Shown: positions 38,369 to 47,822 of the stretch, one piece after another
Layout: the number at the start of each line of letters is the position of its first letter
Numbering within the stretch: the stretch's first letter is position 1
From: an uncultured Acidimicrobiales bacterium
GTDB lineage: Bacteria > Actinomycetota > Acidimicrobiia > Acidimicrobiales > SZUA-35
Length of the DNA: 64,000 bases
Assembly (NCBI GenBank): GCA_938002965.1
Contig: CALKZY010000018.1
Coordinates: 186,001-250,000 of the forward strand
Reading direction: 5' to 3'
Position numbers and translations under genes: made by a program
The notes under the pieces: model-generated
The model's database searches: none
Seen by the model: only the letters and a program-made list of their open reading frames with translations
Told to the model about the DNA's origin: nothing

Positions 38369-40777
38369 GTGACAGACACGGTTGACACAAAGCCGGTCAA
38401 CGACCAGGGCAACGGAGGCGCTCCCAGTTCAGGGTCGGTGGATTCAGGATCAGTGGGTTCAGAATCAGCGACGTCACAGAGCAGTCGACGCTTCGTTCGG
38501 GCCGACGGGCCGGACAAGGTCACCGGCTCAGGTCGCTACACAGCGGACTTACAGCTGACCGGAATGCTCTACGCCAAGTTTCTTTACGCTGGTGCTTCAA
38601 GTGCGCGAATTCAACGACTGAATCTCGATCCGGCACGCCGTGTACCAGGTGTCTTGGCCGTACTCAGCGACGCTGACGTCCCCGATGTCCGCTACAGCCC
38701 GGGGGTGGCCGATCGCCGGCTCTTCGCCCGCGACACCGTACGGTTCGAAGGCGAAATCGTAGCCGCTGTGGCCGCCACCACACCTGAAGCTGCCAAAGCG
38801 GCGATCTCTGCCATCGAGATGGACCTTCAGCCGCTGGAGCCGGTAACCGACCCGGAAAAAGCACTACTCGACAGCTCACCGCTGGTCCATCCCGACTGGG
38901 CTGAGTACGCCGCCGACGAAGGCGTCGTACGATCCGGAAATACCGCCTCGTTCTCGTCTCTCTCCCGCGGGGACGCTGCCTCGGCCATGGCGTCGGCCGA
39001 AACGGTGGTATCCAGCCGATACGTAGCCGACGGCTGCCATGCGGTGCCCATCGAACCACGAGCAATTGTGGCTCAGTGGGAAGGCGACAAGCTCACGGTT
39101 TGGACCTCAACCCAGGTTCCCTTCGACGCTCGGGCCGGCATCTGCGAAACCCTGGGCCTTCCGACCAATCGGGTTCGAGTCGTGGTGCCGCACCTTGGTG
39201 GCGGCTTCGGCGGCAAGTGCGGCTTTCACTTTGAGGCCCACGTAGCTGCCTTGGCTCGGGCCGCCAAACGCCCCGTCAAACTGGTCTTCTCCCGAGCAGA
39301 GGAGTTCCTGGCTCCTGATCGCCGTCGTGAAGGCATGGTCGTCGAACTCACCAGCGGCCTTGACGCTGAGGGCCGGATCACAGCCAGAACAGGTCGACTG
39401 GTGCTTGACAGTGGCGCCTACCTGGCCGACAAAGCATTCTTCCCCCAGTTGGCGGCCATGCAAGCCACGGGCCCGTATCAAATACCCAATCTTGAGATCG
39501 AAGCTCATCTGGCTTACACCAACCGCCAGCCTGCCGGTTCAGTACGGGCGCCGACCGCTCCTCAGGGGTGCTGGGCGGTCGAGTCCCACACCGACGAACT
39601 GGCCAAAGAAATCGGCATGGATCCGGTTGAGTTCCGCCGTCTCAATGCTCTCGATTCCGGGGCGACCGGGGCGACCGGACAGGTCTACGAAGCAATCGGC
39701 CTACAGGACTGCATCGACCAGGCCACTTCGATGCTCAACCCAGCCGCCGACGTCGGCGTTGACGAAGCCTGCGGAGTGGCAATTGGTTGGTGGCCGAGTT
39801 TCTCTTCCCCGTCGGGTGCCTATGTGAAGATCGACAGCGACGGCAAGGGCCAGATCATCACCGGTGCCCAAGAGTGCGGTACTGGAGCGGTAATGACACT
39901 TCGACAGCTAGCAGCCGATGAAGTCGGTCTCGAGCCAGAGGACTTCGAACTCGTCTATCAAGACACCAGCGCAGCGCCCTACGATATGGGCGCCACCGGC
40001 TCTCAAACACTGTTCAACAACGGTCGAGCAGTCTTGGCCGCCGCCGTCCAAATTGCCGACCAACTAAAGATCCTTGCCGCCGAGCGATTGGAAGCGGCGG
40101 AAGCCGACATCGTGCTGGCCGACGGCCAAGCATCTGTGGCTGGCACGCCAGCCGCCTCGGTTCCCATCGCTGAGCTGGCAGCAGAAGCCGCCGGAGGCGC
40201 TTTACTACTCGGACACGGATCATCGGCCGAAGTCACCCAACCCACCAGTACCGCCACCTGTGTCGGCGATCAGGGAGTGGCCGCCTGGCTATCGCCCCAG
40301 TTCTCCTGCCATGTGGTCAAGGTGAGGCTGGATCGCGATACCGGGGTCGCCCGCGTTACCGATGTTGCGGCCGCCCACGACTCGGGAGTCATCCTCAACC
40401 CAACGGGTGCCCTGGGGCAGGTCCACGGCGGAATCATGATGGGCATCGGACAGGCACTCACCGAAGGCACCGTCTACGACGATCAGGGCAATCAGCGAAA
40501 CCCCATGCTTCTCGAGTACAAGCTCCAAACAGCGGCCGACGGCCCGACGATCGACGTTGAGTTCATCCAGGCTTACCCGGGCGAAGGACCAGGCGGAGCC
40601 AAAGGCTTGGCCGAGGCACCGAACGTGGCCACAGCAGCCGCAGTCAACAACGCTCTGGCCAAACTGACGGGTCGTTCAATACGACAGATGCCGATGACGG
40701 CTGAACGAGTCTGGACCGAGATGCAGGTCGCATCCAGCGACGAGAACTCAGCCACCACCGGAGGTAGCGATCAATGA
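38369..40777 (+). CDS. Xanthine dehydrogenase/aldehyde oxidase-family molybdopterin-binding subunit
   Basis: VTGSGRYTADLQLTGMLYAKFLYA; HLGGGFGGKCGFHFEAHVAALAR; GGAKGLAEAPNVATAAAVNNAL. Confidence 0.95.
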   Translation: MTDTVDTKPVNDQGNGGAPSSGSVDSGSVGSESATSQSSRRFVRADGPDKVTGSGRYTADLQLTGMLYAKFLYAGASSARIQRLNLDPARRVPGVLAVLSDADVPDVRYSPGVADRRLFARDTVRFEGEIVAAVAATTPEAAKAAISAIEMDLQPLEPVTDPEKALLDSSPLVHPDWAEYAADEGVVRSGNTASFSSLSRGDAASAMASAETVVSSRYVADGCHAVPIEPRAIVAQWEGDKLTVWTSTQVPFDARAGICETLGLPTNRVRVVVPHLGGGFGGKCGFHFEAHVAALARAAKRPVKLVFSRAEEFLAPDRRREGMVVELTSGLDAEGRITARTGRLVLDSGAYLADKAFFPQLAAMQATGPYQIPNLEIEAHLAYTNRQPAGSVRAPTAPQGCWAVESHTDELAKEIGMDPVEFRRLNALDSGATGATGQVYEAIGLQDCIDQATSMLNPAADVGVDEACGVAIGWWPSFSSPSGAYVKIDSDGKGQIITGAQECGTGAVMTLRQLAADEVGLEPEDFELVYQDTSAAPYDMGATGSQTLFNNGRAVLAAAVQIADQLKILAAERLEAAEADIVLADGQASVAGTPAASVPIAELAAEAAGGALLLGHGSSAEVTQPTSTATCVGDQGVAAWLSPQFSCHVVKVRLDRDTGVARVTDVAAAHDSGVILNPTGALGQVHGGIMMGIGQALTEGTVYDDQGNQRNPMLLEYKLQTAADGPTIDVEFIQAYPGEGPGGAKGLAEAPNVATAAAVNNALAKLTGRSIRQMPMTAERVWTEMQVASSDENSATTGGSDQ

Positions 40778-41688
40778 CAGCCGGACCGTTCCTCATGGCC
40801 GACAACGTCGACGCTGCCCTGGCCGCCCTGGCGGCCGGGGCCAAACCGGTGGCGGGTGGCACCGACCTTGTCGTCGGCGCACGCCAGGGCAAAGACCCGC
40901 TTCCACCGAGCTTGGTAGCAATCGACCGAATAGCCGAGCTGGCCACTATCACCTCAACGGAAGAAACCGTTGCTATAGGCGCTGCTGTTACTCACGCCCG
41001 ACTGATGACCGACAATCTCATCGTGGGCGACTATACAGCCTTGGCCGATGCCGCTGCCCTGGTCGGGTCCCCTGCCACTCGTAACGTCGGAACCCTGGGT
41101 GGCAACGTTATGAACGGCTCACCCGCCATGGACACCGGCGCCCCGCTGGTGGTGTTCGGCGCCTTGGTAGAACTCAAATCTCAAGCAGGGGCTCGGCTCG
41201 TCCCCCCAGCCAACCTTTGGGTTGGCCCCGGCACCACATCGGCATCCAACGACGAGCTCTGCACTGCGTGTGTTCTTCCTCGACGACCTCCCCGGTCGGG
41301 AAGTGCCTACATACGCCTGGAGTACCGCAGGGCCATGGAAATTGCCGTGGTTGGTGCAGCGGCCAGTGTCGAGCTCAACGAAGCCGGAGAACTTCAACAC
41401 GTTGCGGTGGCTCTCACCGCCGTAGCTCCAACGATCATGGCCGTGGAGAACCTGGACACGGTCCTCGACCAACCGATGAGCGACGAGGTCCTGGACGCCG
41501 TTGCCTCATTGGCATCCTCCCAGGCGAAGCCCATTTCCGATCTCCGAGCCGGCGCCGAGTACCGGGCCCACGCTGTGGGCGTAATGGCTCGAAGAGCAGT
41601 CGATGCCGCAGCCCGAAGGGCCGGCGGCGAACACATTCCGGTTCCGGTCAATCGAGCCGAAGGTGTAGGAAGGACCGAACGATCATGA
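40774..41688 (+). CDS. Xanthine dehydrogenase-family FAD-binding subunit
   Basis: AKPVAGGTDLVVGARQGK; AAALVGSPATRNVGTLGGNVMNGSPAMDTGAPLVV; overlaps the large subunit by ATGA. Confidence 0.94.
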   Translation: MTAGPFLMADNVDAALAALAAGAKPVAGGTDLVVGARQGKDPLPPSLVAIDRIAELATITSTEETVAIGAAVTHARLMTDNLIVGDYTALADAAALVGSPATRNVGTLGGNVMNGSPAMDTGAPLVVFGALVELKSQAGARLVPPANLWVGPGTTSASNDELCTACVLPRRPPRSGSAYIRLEYRRAMEIAVVGAAASVELNEAGELQHVAVALTAVAPTIMAVENLDTVLDQPMSDEVLDAVASLASSQAKPISDLRAGAEYRAHAVGVMARRAVDAAARRAGGEHIPVPVNRAEGVGRTERS

Positions 41689-42206
41689 GCGAGACAACGC
41701 AAGGAGGCACATCGGGTGGCCAGACCACACCGCTTAACTACAGCCTCTCAGTGAACGACATCGACTACCCGGTCGTAGCCGATGTTGGTGCCTCGCTTCT
41801 CTCGGTCCTTCGCAATAACATAGGACTCACCGGAACCAAGGAAGGGTGTGACGATTGCGAGTGCGGGGCCTGCATGGTTCTCCTAGACGGTCGGCCGGTC
41901 AATTCCTGTAGTTTCCTGGCCGCTCAAGCACAGAATCGGACGGTCTCAACCGTCGAAGGTTTGGCCGAAGCCGCTGGCCTCCATCCGCTGCAACAGCTTC
42001 TGTTGGACGCTGGCGGGGTGCAATGCGGATTTTGCACGCCGGGGATGTTGATGTCTGCCCGAGCCCTCCTCGACAGCAACCCGCAGCCGACCGAAGACGA
42101 TATTCGAATCGGCTTGTCCGGAAACCTGTGCCGCTGTACCGGCTACGACTCGATCGTGGCCGCCGTGCAAGAGGCGGCCGTCCAACTGGGCGACTCCGCC
42201 AGCTAG
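41685..42206 (+). CDS. Xanthine dehydrogenase-family 2Fe-2S subunit
   Basis: GCDDCECGACMVLLDGRPVNSC and CGFCTPGMLM...LSGNLCRCTGY; ATG overlaps the FAD subunit stop. Confidence 0.95.
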   Translation: MSETTQGGTSGGQTTPLNYSLSVNDIDYPVVADVGASLLSVLRNNIGLTGTKEGCDDCECGACMVLLDGRPVNSCSFLAAQAQNRTVSTVEGLAEAAGLHPLQQLLLDAGGVQCGFCTPGMLMSARALLDSNPQPTEDDIRIGLSGNLCRCTGYDSIVAAVQEAAVQLGDSAS

Positions 42207-42324
42207 CAACACCCAGCAGGACGTTCGCTCTGCTCATATCCGGTCGCTCGGTCCCGCCGAAATTCGGCCTGTTACACAACTGTCACAGATGTGTACCAAG
42301 CTACTTTTAGCGGTTTTTGGGCCT

Positions 42325-42347
42325 CTGATTGTTGAGGCAACAATCAG
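42325..42347. promoter_or_regulatory. Perfect inverted repeat, candidate operator/terminator
   Basis: CTGATTGTTG-AGG-CAACAATCAG. Confidence 0.5.
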
Positions 42348-42449
42348 GAATCCACCATCGGACACCTCAGCGATCGTATTTTCTTCCTCAGCGAGACAGG
42401 AAGCCGCCGGCCTGGTCCGACCAGCCGGCACCCACGCGCCGGAGGTTCG

Positions 42450-43373
42450 ATGCGACAGGTTCTTACACTACGAGAACTCGGGGAGAGGTACGGAGTCGAT
42501 GTAGGCCAGATCAAAAGACTGGTCCGAGTCGGCGCGCTACCAGAAGCGATGAAAGAAAACGGTCCGTCGGGGAAACGATGGGTGATACCGGCCGACAAGA
42601 TCGAGGCCGTGGCGACACGACACGGATGGCACGTGAACGAAATCAACCTCAACGCCGACACGCACCCAGCAACGGTTTCGTTGGCTACAACAGACGCACA
42701 CGGAGAACAGATGACAGCATCTCAAGCATCAGATACCGGAATGCAGCCAGAGGCACAAACCGCGGCCACAACGACGCTGACTGATCGTTCGGCCGACGTC
42801 GACATCAGAACACACCAGGCGGCGCCGACCCAGACCGACGAACACATCCCGCCGCCGTCGCCGATGAGCCTCACTCCCCTACGACGCCAAACGGATCTGC
42901 AACCACCGCTTCCGCCCGAGGCGCTGAAGGTGAAACGCGCCGAGCCGGACATGTCGCTGATCCCCGCCCTTTCTGAAGTTCTCAATGAAGATCTTCTTAC
43001 CCGCCTGCTAGGCGCCCATGAGGACAAGGCAACGGCTCAGGCCCGGGTTAAAGAAACCGAGCGGGCTCTGACCTCGCTGACCGCAAGCCACCGTCACGTT
43101 TCAATGCAGCTGTCTGAAGAGCGCAAGGAACGGGAGATACTGGCCGAGCGGCTGCGCGAAGAGCGCAATACCCGGCTCCAATCGGAAGCCAAAGTGGCCG
43201 AACTTCATCAGCGAGTAGCCAGGGAGACGGCTATCGCCGAATCGGAACAGCGGGCCAGGCAGACCGCCACCGACAGAAGCATCAAAGCCGAACGAGACGC
43301 TGCCACGGCGCTTGGTTCGATGGGGCCGGTTTCGAGGCGCAAGTACGACCGACGGGCAAAGAAGCGGGGCTGA
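42450..43373 (+). CDS. MerR/excisionase-like HTH protein with long C-terminal coiled coil
   Basis: TLRELGERYGVDVGQIKRLVRVGALPEAMKENGPSGKRWVIP (HTH); C-terminal ERKEREILAERLREERNTRLQSEAKVAELHQRVARE. Confidence 0.75.
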   Translation: MRQVLTLRELGERYGVDVGQIKRLVRVGALPEAMKENGPSGKRWVIPADKIEAVATRHGWHVNEINLNADTHPATVSLATTDAHGEQMTASQASDTGMQPEAQTAATTTLTDRSADVDIRTHQAAPTQTDEHIPPPSPMSLTPLRRQTDLQPPLPPEALKVKRAEPDMSLIPALSEVLNEDLLTRLLGAHEDKATAQARVKETERALTSLTASHRHVSMQLSEERKEREILAERLREERNTRLQSEAKVAELHQRVARETAIAESEQRARQTATDRSIKAERDAATALGSMGPVSRRKYDRRAKKRG

Positions 43374-43391
43374 GCGTTCGGCAGCCTTGAT

Positions 43392-43901
43392 CTACGTGCC
43401 TGATCTCACACCGTCGGTGAACGGCAGCCAGGTTTGACGAAGTCGAGCCATCTCGACGGCCCCGTAGACCGCTTCCTCGCCGATGTTGTGACCGCCGGCC
43501 TCTTCGCTACGGGCTAGAGCTTGACCAGTGTCTTCAACCGTCAGAACGCCAAACAGGACCGGAACCAGGGTTTCCAGCTGCACTTGCTGGATTCCTCTGG
43601 CGCACTCTCCTGCCACCAACTCGTAGTGGGTGGTCTCACCTCGGATAACGGCACCCAGGCAGACAACCGCATCAACGCGGCCCGAACGGGCGATAACGGA
43701 GGCAGCCAGTGGCAGCTCGAAACTCCCAGGAACCTCGGAGCGTTCGACACGGGTTATGGAGAGCTGCTCGATTGCCCGCTCCGCACCACCGCGGAGTCGA
43801 CCGACGATCGTTTCGTTCCATCGGGCTGAGATCAAGCCCAGTGTCAAGCCGGTGCCACTTAGGCCGGCGGGCGTCTCTGCTCGTTGATCACCGCTAGCCA
43901 T
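43392..43901 (-). CDS. ribH: 6,7-dimethyl-8-ribityllumazine synthase
   Basis: LGLISARWNETIVGRLRGGA, VPGSFELPLAA, AVVCLGAVIRGETTHYE, PVLFGVLTVEDTGQAL. Confidence 0.95.
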   Translation of the reverse strand: MASGDQRAETPAGLSGTGLTLGLISARWNETIVGRLRGGAERAIEQLSITRVERSEVPGSFELPLAASVIARSGRVDAVVCLGAVIRGETTHYELVAGECARGIQQVQLETLVPVLFGVLTVEDTGQALARSEEAGGHNIGEEAVYGAVEMARLRQTWLPFTDGVRSGT

Positions 43902-43974
43902 CGTCTGCTCGCTCCTATCCAGCCCGCCCTTTGCCTACAGCTACGTGTCTAGCGGGCGGTGCGACACTTCGCAA

Positions 43975-45624
43975 TTATCTCAGCTGCGCGGTGCGACGCC
44001 GCCGCTGCTCAACTCGTATCCACTCCTCCGCGGCGCGACTACGTCGTCCGAGCTGGATGATCGTAGCCTCCGACACCTTGGCGATGCCGGCGCGCCGGTT
44101 GAGTTCGTCGTTGACCGTGGCGTGGGTTCGTCCGGTCAGCTCAGCCAGTTCCTTGGCCAGGTTAGTGTTAACCCGTCGTAGACGATCCCGCTCGTGCCTG
44201 GCCGATGGTCCACCTGCGGTGGGCGCAACAGCCGGGCCTCCGGCCGGAAGAGGAATCAGTCCAAGATCGAGTGTCAGCTCCTCGAAGTCCTGCCCTTCGA
44301 GTTCGTTGGCCGGATCCGGCCCGGGCAGATCGGTTAGCGCCAGAACATCATCCTCGGACGGTCCGTCAGTCGCCGTCGCCGACAACACGGCAAACAACGA
44401 CATCTGATCCGTTTCCCGCTCGGCATCGCGTTCGGGAGTCTCGCGATCAGACTTTCTCAGGGAGTGACGCCGAGAATCAGCGATGGCTACTGCGTAGGAG
44501 CGAAGACGGGCATCATCGGGAACGAACATGTAGGCCCGCTGCGTGCCGCCTCCGGGGATAAACCGGACTACGCGGCCAACCGCCTGCCTGAAGAACAGTT
44601 CAGTAGTCGTCGTGGTGGCATAAACCGCCAGTCGGAGCCGTGGAATGTCTACTCCCTCGGAGATCATCCGAACTGCGACGACCCACGGATCGTCACCAGC
44701 GGCAAATTTTGCGATCTTTTCCGATGCAGCCGGGTCATCGGACGTGGCCAGTTCGACAGCGACATTGAAGCGTTGCTTGAGGTAGTCGGCTATGTCGCGT
44801 GCGTGATCTTGATCGCTGGCAATGACCAGACCACCGGCACCGGGATGATGCTGGCGGATGGAGGTCAACTGCTGGTGAGCTGATTCGAGCACCGAAGGCA
44901 GCCATTGCCCTTCCATGCTGAGAGCTGCTCGCAACCGTTGATTTGCCTGAGTGCGTGCCAGCGGATCGTCAAACGTGGCTGACAGGATGTCGCCGCTGGG
45001 GGCCATCCACTCCATGTGTCCGCCGAACCGAGGAAAGAAGACGGGGCGAACCACTCTGCGGTCGGCCAACGCTTGTCCATAGCCGTACTCGATGTCGGGC
45101 ACGGCTTCGTCATCGTCATAGGTGACGAAGGGGATGGATCGAGTGTCGGAACGAAACGGAGTACCGGACAGCGCCAGTCGGCGCGACGCTCCTTCAAAGG
45201 CGTCACGAACCCCGTCACCCCAGGAACGTTCCTCACCGGCATGATGGATCTCATCCAGAATGACGAACCCACCTTGGCTAAGCGTGAAGAACGAAGCGGC
45301 CGAGGAGCCCACCTGCTGGTAGGTGGTCACGACGCCGTGAGAGTCAGCCGGTGGGCGGTCTCCGGGTTGCCAGTCGACAACCAACTGGAAGCCGAACCGT
45401 AGAGCGGCATCGGCCCACTGTTCTTTGAGATGCCGAGTTGGCACCACAACGACCAAAGGGCCGGGCAAATTGGGCATGGAAAGTCTGGCTGCGGCAAGGG
45501 CGAACGTCGTCTTACCTGCACCCGGGGTTGCCACCGCCAAGAAGTCGGCCTTGGCCGACGCTAGGAACAGATCTAGAGCTTTTCGCTGCCATAACCGCAG
45601 TCGAAGTCGAGAATGCTGAGTCAT
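43975..45624 (-). CDS. DEAD/DEAH-box (SF2) helicase
   Basis: ATPGAGKTTFALAAA, VVVVPTRHLKEQW, GFVILDEIHHAGEE, LALSGTPFRSD, AVGRVVRFIPGG. Confidence 0.93.
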   Translation of the reverse strand: MTQHSRLRLRLWQRKALDLFLASAKADFLAVATPGAGKTTFALAAARLSMPNLPGPLVVVVPTRHLKEQWADAALRFGFQLVVDWQPGDRPPADSHGVVTTYQQVGSSAASFFTLSQGGFVILDEIHHAGEERSWGDGVRDAFEGASRRLALSGTPFRSDTRSIPFVTYDDDEAVPDIEYGYGQALADRRVVRPVFFPRFGGHMEWMAPSGDILSATFDDPLARTQANQRLRAALSMEGQWLPSVLESAHQQLTSIRQHHPGAGGLVIASDQDHARDIADYLKQRFNVAVELATSDDPAASEKIAKFAAGDDPWVVAVRMISEGVDIPRLRLAVYATTTTTELFFRQAVGRVVRFIPGGGTQRAYMFVPDDARLRSYAVAIADSRRHSLRKSDRETPERDAERETDQMSLFAVLSATATDGPSEDDVLALTDLPGPDPANELEGQDFEELTLDLGLIPLPAGGPAVAPTAGGPSARHERDRLRRVNTNLAKELAELTGRTHATVNDELNRRAGIAKVSEATIIQLGRRSRAAEEWIRVEQRRRRTAQLR

Positions 45625-45752
45625 GGAAGCCGCCAGTTTGCCACACCTGTAGGGCCAAGCGGCGTCAAAAGGAAATGATGTTCCAAGACGTCGGGTCATC
45701 AGCCCCCGAAGAGGCTGAGACCCGCTGTCGAACTTGAGCGATCCGAGCCGAC

Positions 45753-47378
45753 TTAACCGTCGGTGTCGGTGCTCTCCGCCGAATCCTCAGCTGCCGGATC
45801 TTCTTCGGCTGCCGGATCCTCGGAGGTTTCAGCCGGGGCGGCACCTGAACCGGTGAACTCGGACGGGAAGCAATCAACAGGAACTTCCAGGCCGAACTCT
45901 TCGCAATAGGTCGCGGCGGCGGAGCGGTCCGGGAATCCCCCGACATAGATGTTCCAGTAGCCGGGCAGGAGCTCCGGGTAAGGATCGCTGGGGGTCAGAA
46001 CCAATTGCTCGTGACCGGCCCCTCGATAGTCGTCAAACTGCCGAACGGCTTCAGTCCATCCCTCGTTTAGGATGTCCACCGATGACAGGTTGGCTCGCCA
46101 ACCGATCAGCGGGGCCGGCGGCTCGACATAGACTTCGACGCCATTTGAATCGGCTGTTTGACCATTGTGAAGCACGCGAATAACAATCGAGTGGCGGCCT
46201 TCGGGCAATACCAGGTCAGGGACAAAGTCGATCGGGCCCGGCTGCTCTTGACCATCGACGATCACGATGTACTGCGAGTCGACGGGAACCGGCGACAGGT
46301 TAATCGTGTAGGCCACCTCTGTAGCCAACGGCCCACCGTCGGCACCGTCCAGCGACAGCGTCGGTGCTCCTTCGAGCGCCAGTGGAGCGGCCGGATCAAC
46401 CGGGGCGGTCGTCGCCTCTTCAACCGTTTCACCGGTCGGGTCGGGAACAGATTCATCGACCGGCTCGGTGGTTGCGTCTTCGGCCGTGGCCTCGAATTCA
46501 TCCGCCGGATCATCGGATCGCAGGAAGAAGAACCAGAATGCCGCGAGACTGACCAACGCAGCGAGCCCGAGCAAAGCGAACATACCGGTTCGTGAGCGGT
46601 CCTGCTGAACCGCCGGGGCCAGTTCAAGTCGAGGTCGACGAGGGGGTTCCGATGGATTGTCGAACGAGGGCACTTGACCTCTGGGTTCGGCTCCACCCGG
46701 CTGGGATGGGGCCATCCGGTCCCACCCAGGATCCGACTCGCCCCATCGATGGGGCGGGGCCTCGGTTCGAAGCTCACGTCGGGGACGACCCACGTCGGTT
46801 GCGCCAGAGGCTAACGACGGCATTGGATTAGCGTTCGGGTGCGGCGGTCGACCTGGGTTGGGTTGAGGGCCTTGTGAGCTGGCCATGGGACCAACCGTAG
46901 CCAGGTCGGGCCTGGGTGCCGCTCCGTTGGCGATTTGGCCGTTGGTCGGGCCGCCGGGATCACCGTTCGACGCCGGGTTCGGAGCATTACCTCCGAAGAC
47001 GCCGAGGTTTCGACCGGGCTGAGGCGACAGCGACGAGCCATTGCCATCGGGAGCCGACGGTGTGGAAGGGCCTGGCTTGGCCGGCGCCTTCGATCCGGCC
47101 TCCGAACCCCACTGCCAAAGATCGACATCCGCGCCGTCGGCCGACTTAGGAGCGGACGCGCCTGAGTCGGTAACCCCCTGATTCGACACCGCAGACCCTA
47201 TCCGTCGGATCTTGGCCGAACGAATGTCATTGCGGATGTCCTCTGGTGCTGGGGCGCGACGATCATTCGTGCCCCAGCCTGTCGTACCGGTGCTGGACCT
47301 GGGGGGCATCGGCTGAGCGGCTGCGCCCGGCTGGCCGATCCCAGGTCTGCGACTATTGTCCTCGCGTCCCCGCCACAT
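45753..47378 (-). CDS. Pro-rich single-pass membrane protein with SPOR-like C-terminal segment
   Basis: Pro/Gly/Asn-rich N-terminal half; TM GMFALLGLAALVSLAAFWFFFL; C-terminal YWNIYVGGFPDRSAAATYCEEFGLEVPVDCF resembles SPOR repeats. Confidence 0.7.
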   Translation of the reverse strand: MWRGREDNSRRPGIGQPGAAAQPMPPRSSTGTTGWGTNDRRAPAPEDIRNDIRSAKIRRIGSAVSNQGVTDSGASAPKSADGADVDLWQWGSEAGSKAPAKPGPSTPSAPDGNGSSLSPQPGRNLGVFGGNAPNPASNGDPGGPTNGQIANGAAPRPDLATVGPMASSQGPQPNPGRPPHPNANPMPSLASGATDVGRPRRELRTEAPPHRWGESDPGWDRMAPSQPGGAEPRGQVPSFDNPSEPPRRPRLELAPAVQQDRSRTGMFALLGLAALVSLAAFWFFFLRSDDPADEFEATAEDATTEPVDESVPDPTGETVEEATTAPVDPAAPLALEGAPTLSLDGADGGPLATEVAYTINLSPVPVDSQYIVIVDGQEQPGPIDFVPDLVLPEGRHSIVIRVLHNGQTADSNGVEVYVEPPAPLIGWRANLSSVDILNEGWTEAVRQFDDYRGAGHEQLVLTPSDPYPELLPGYWNIYVGGFPDRSAAATYCEEFGLEVPVDCFPSEFTGSGAAPAETSEDPAAEEDPAAEDSAESTDTDG

Positions 47379-47635
47379 GAGTTTCCTCCAAGCCTTTGGG
47401 TTTCGGTGTACAAATCGGAAGTGACCGCGTCGACGATGTTTGCGCTGTTTGCCTACAAACGCAAACTGAGCGGAACCGACCCACCGGTCGATTCAAGTCA
47501 CTCGCAGGAAGCTGGACAAATCGTTGTCGTGGTCCGTTGATCACTACCTGGCCGCAAACCCTTTCGATTGTCGCCGCAATTTACGACAACTGTAACCATA
47601 GTAGCGGCGCCGAAATACTGCTGCGGCCCTCCGCG

Positions 47636-47666
47636 GCGAAGCCAACCCGCCTAGATTTGGCTTCGC
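47636..47666. promoter_or_regulatory. Perfect inverted repeat upstream of the PrdB/GrdB-like selenoprotein gene
   Basis: GCGAAGCCAA (47636-47645) / TTGGCTTCGC (47657-47666), 11-nt spacer. Confidence 0.45.
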
Positions 47667-47822
47667 TGGGTGGATCATTCGGTCCACCTGAGCTCGGGCG
47701 GCAAACCTGCTCCCCCAATTCACCCGGCCCAGATGGCGATTCCCTATTCTGCGAAACGTTCGCCGGAGAACCCTTGGAACGGTGAATTGAGGCCGAATCA
47801 TCTGGACGGGTACGGTTCGAGG

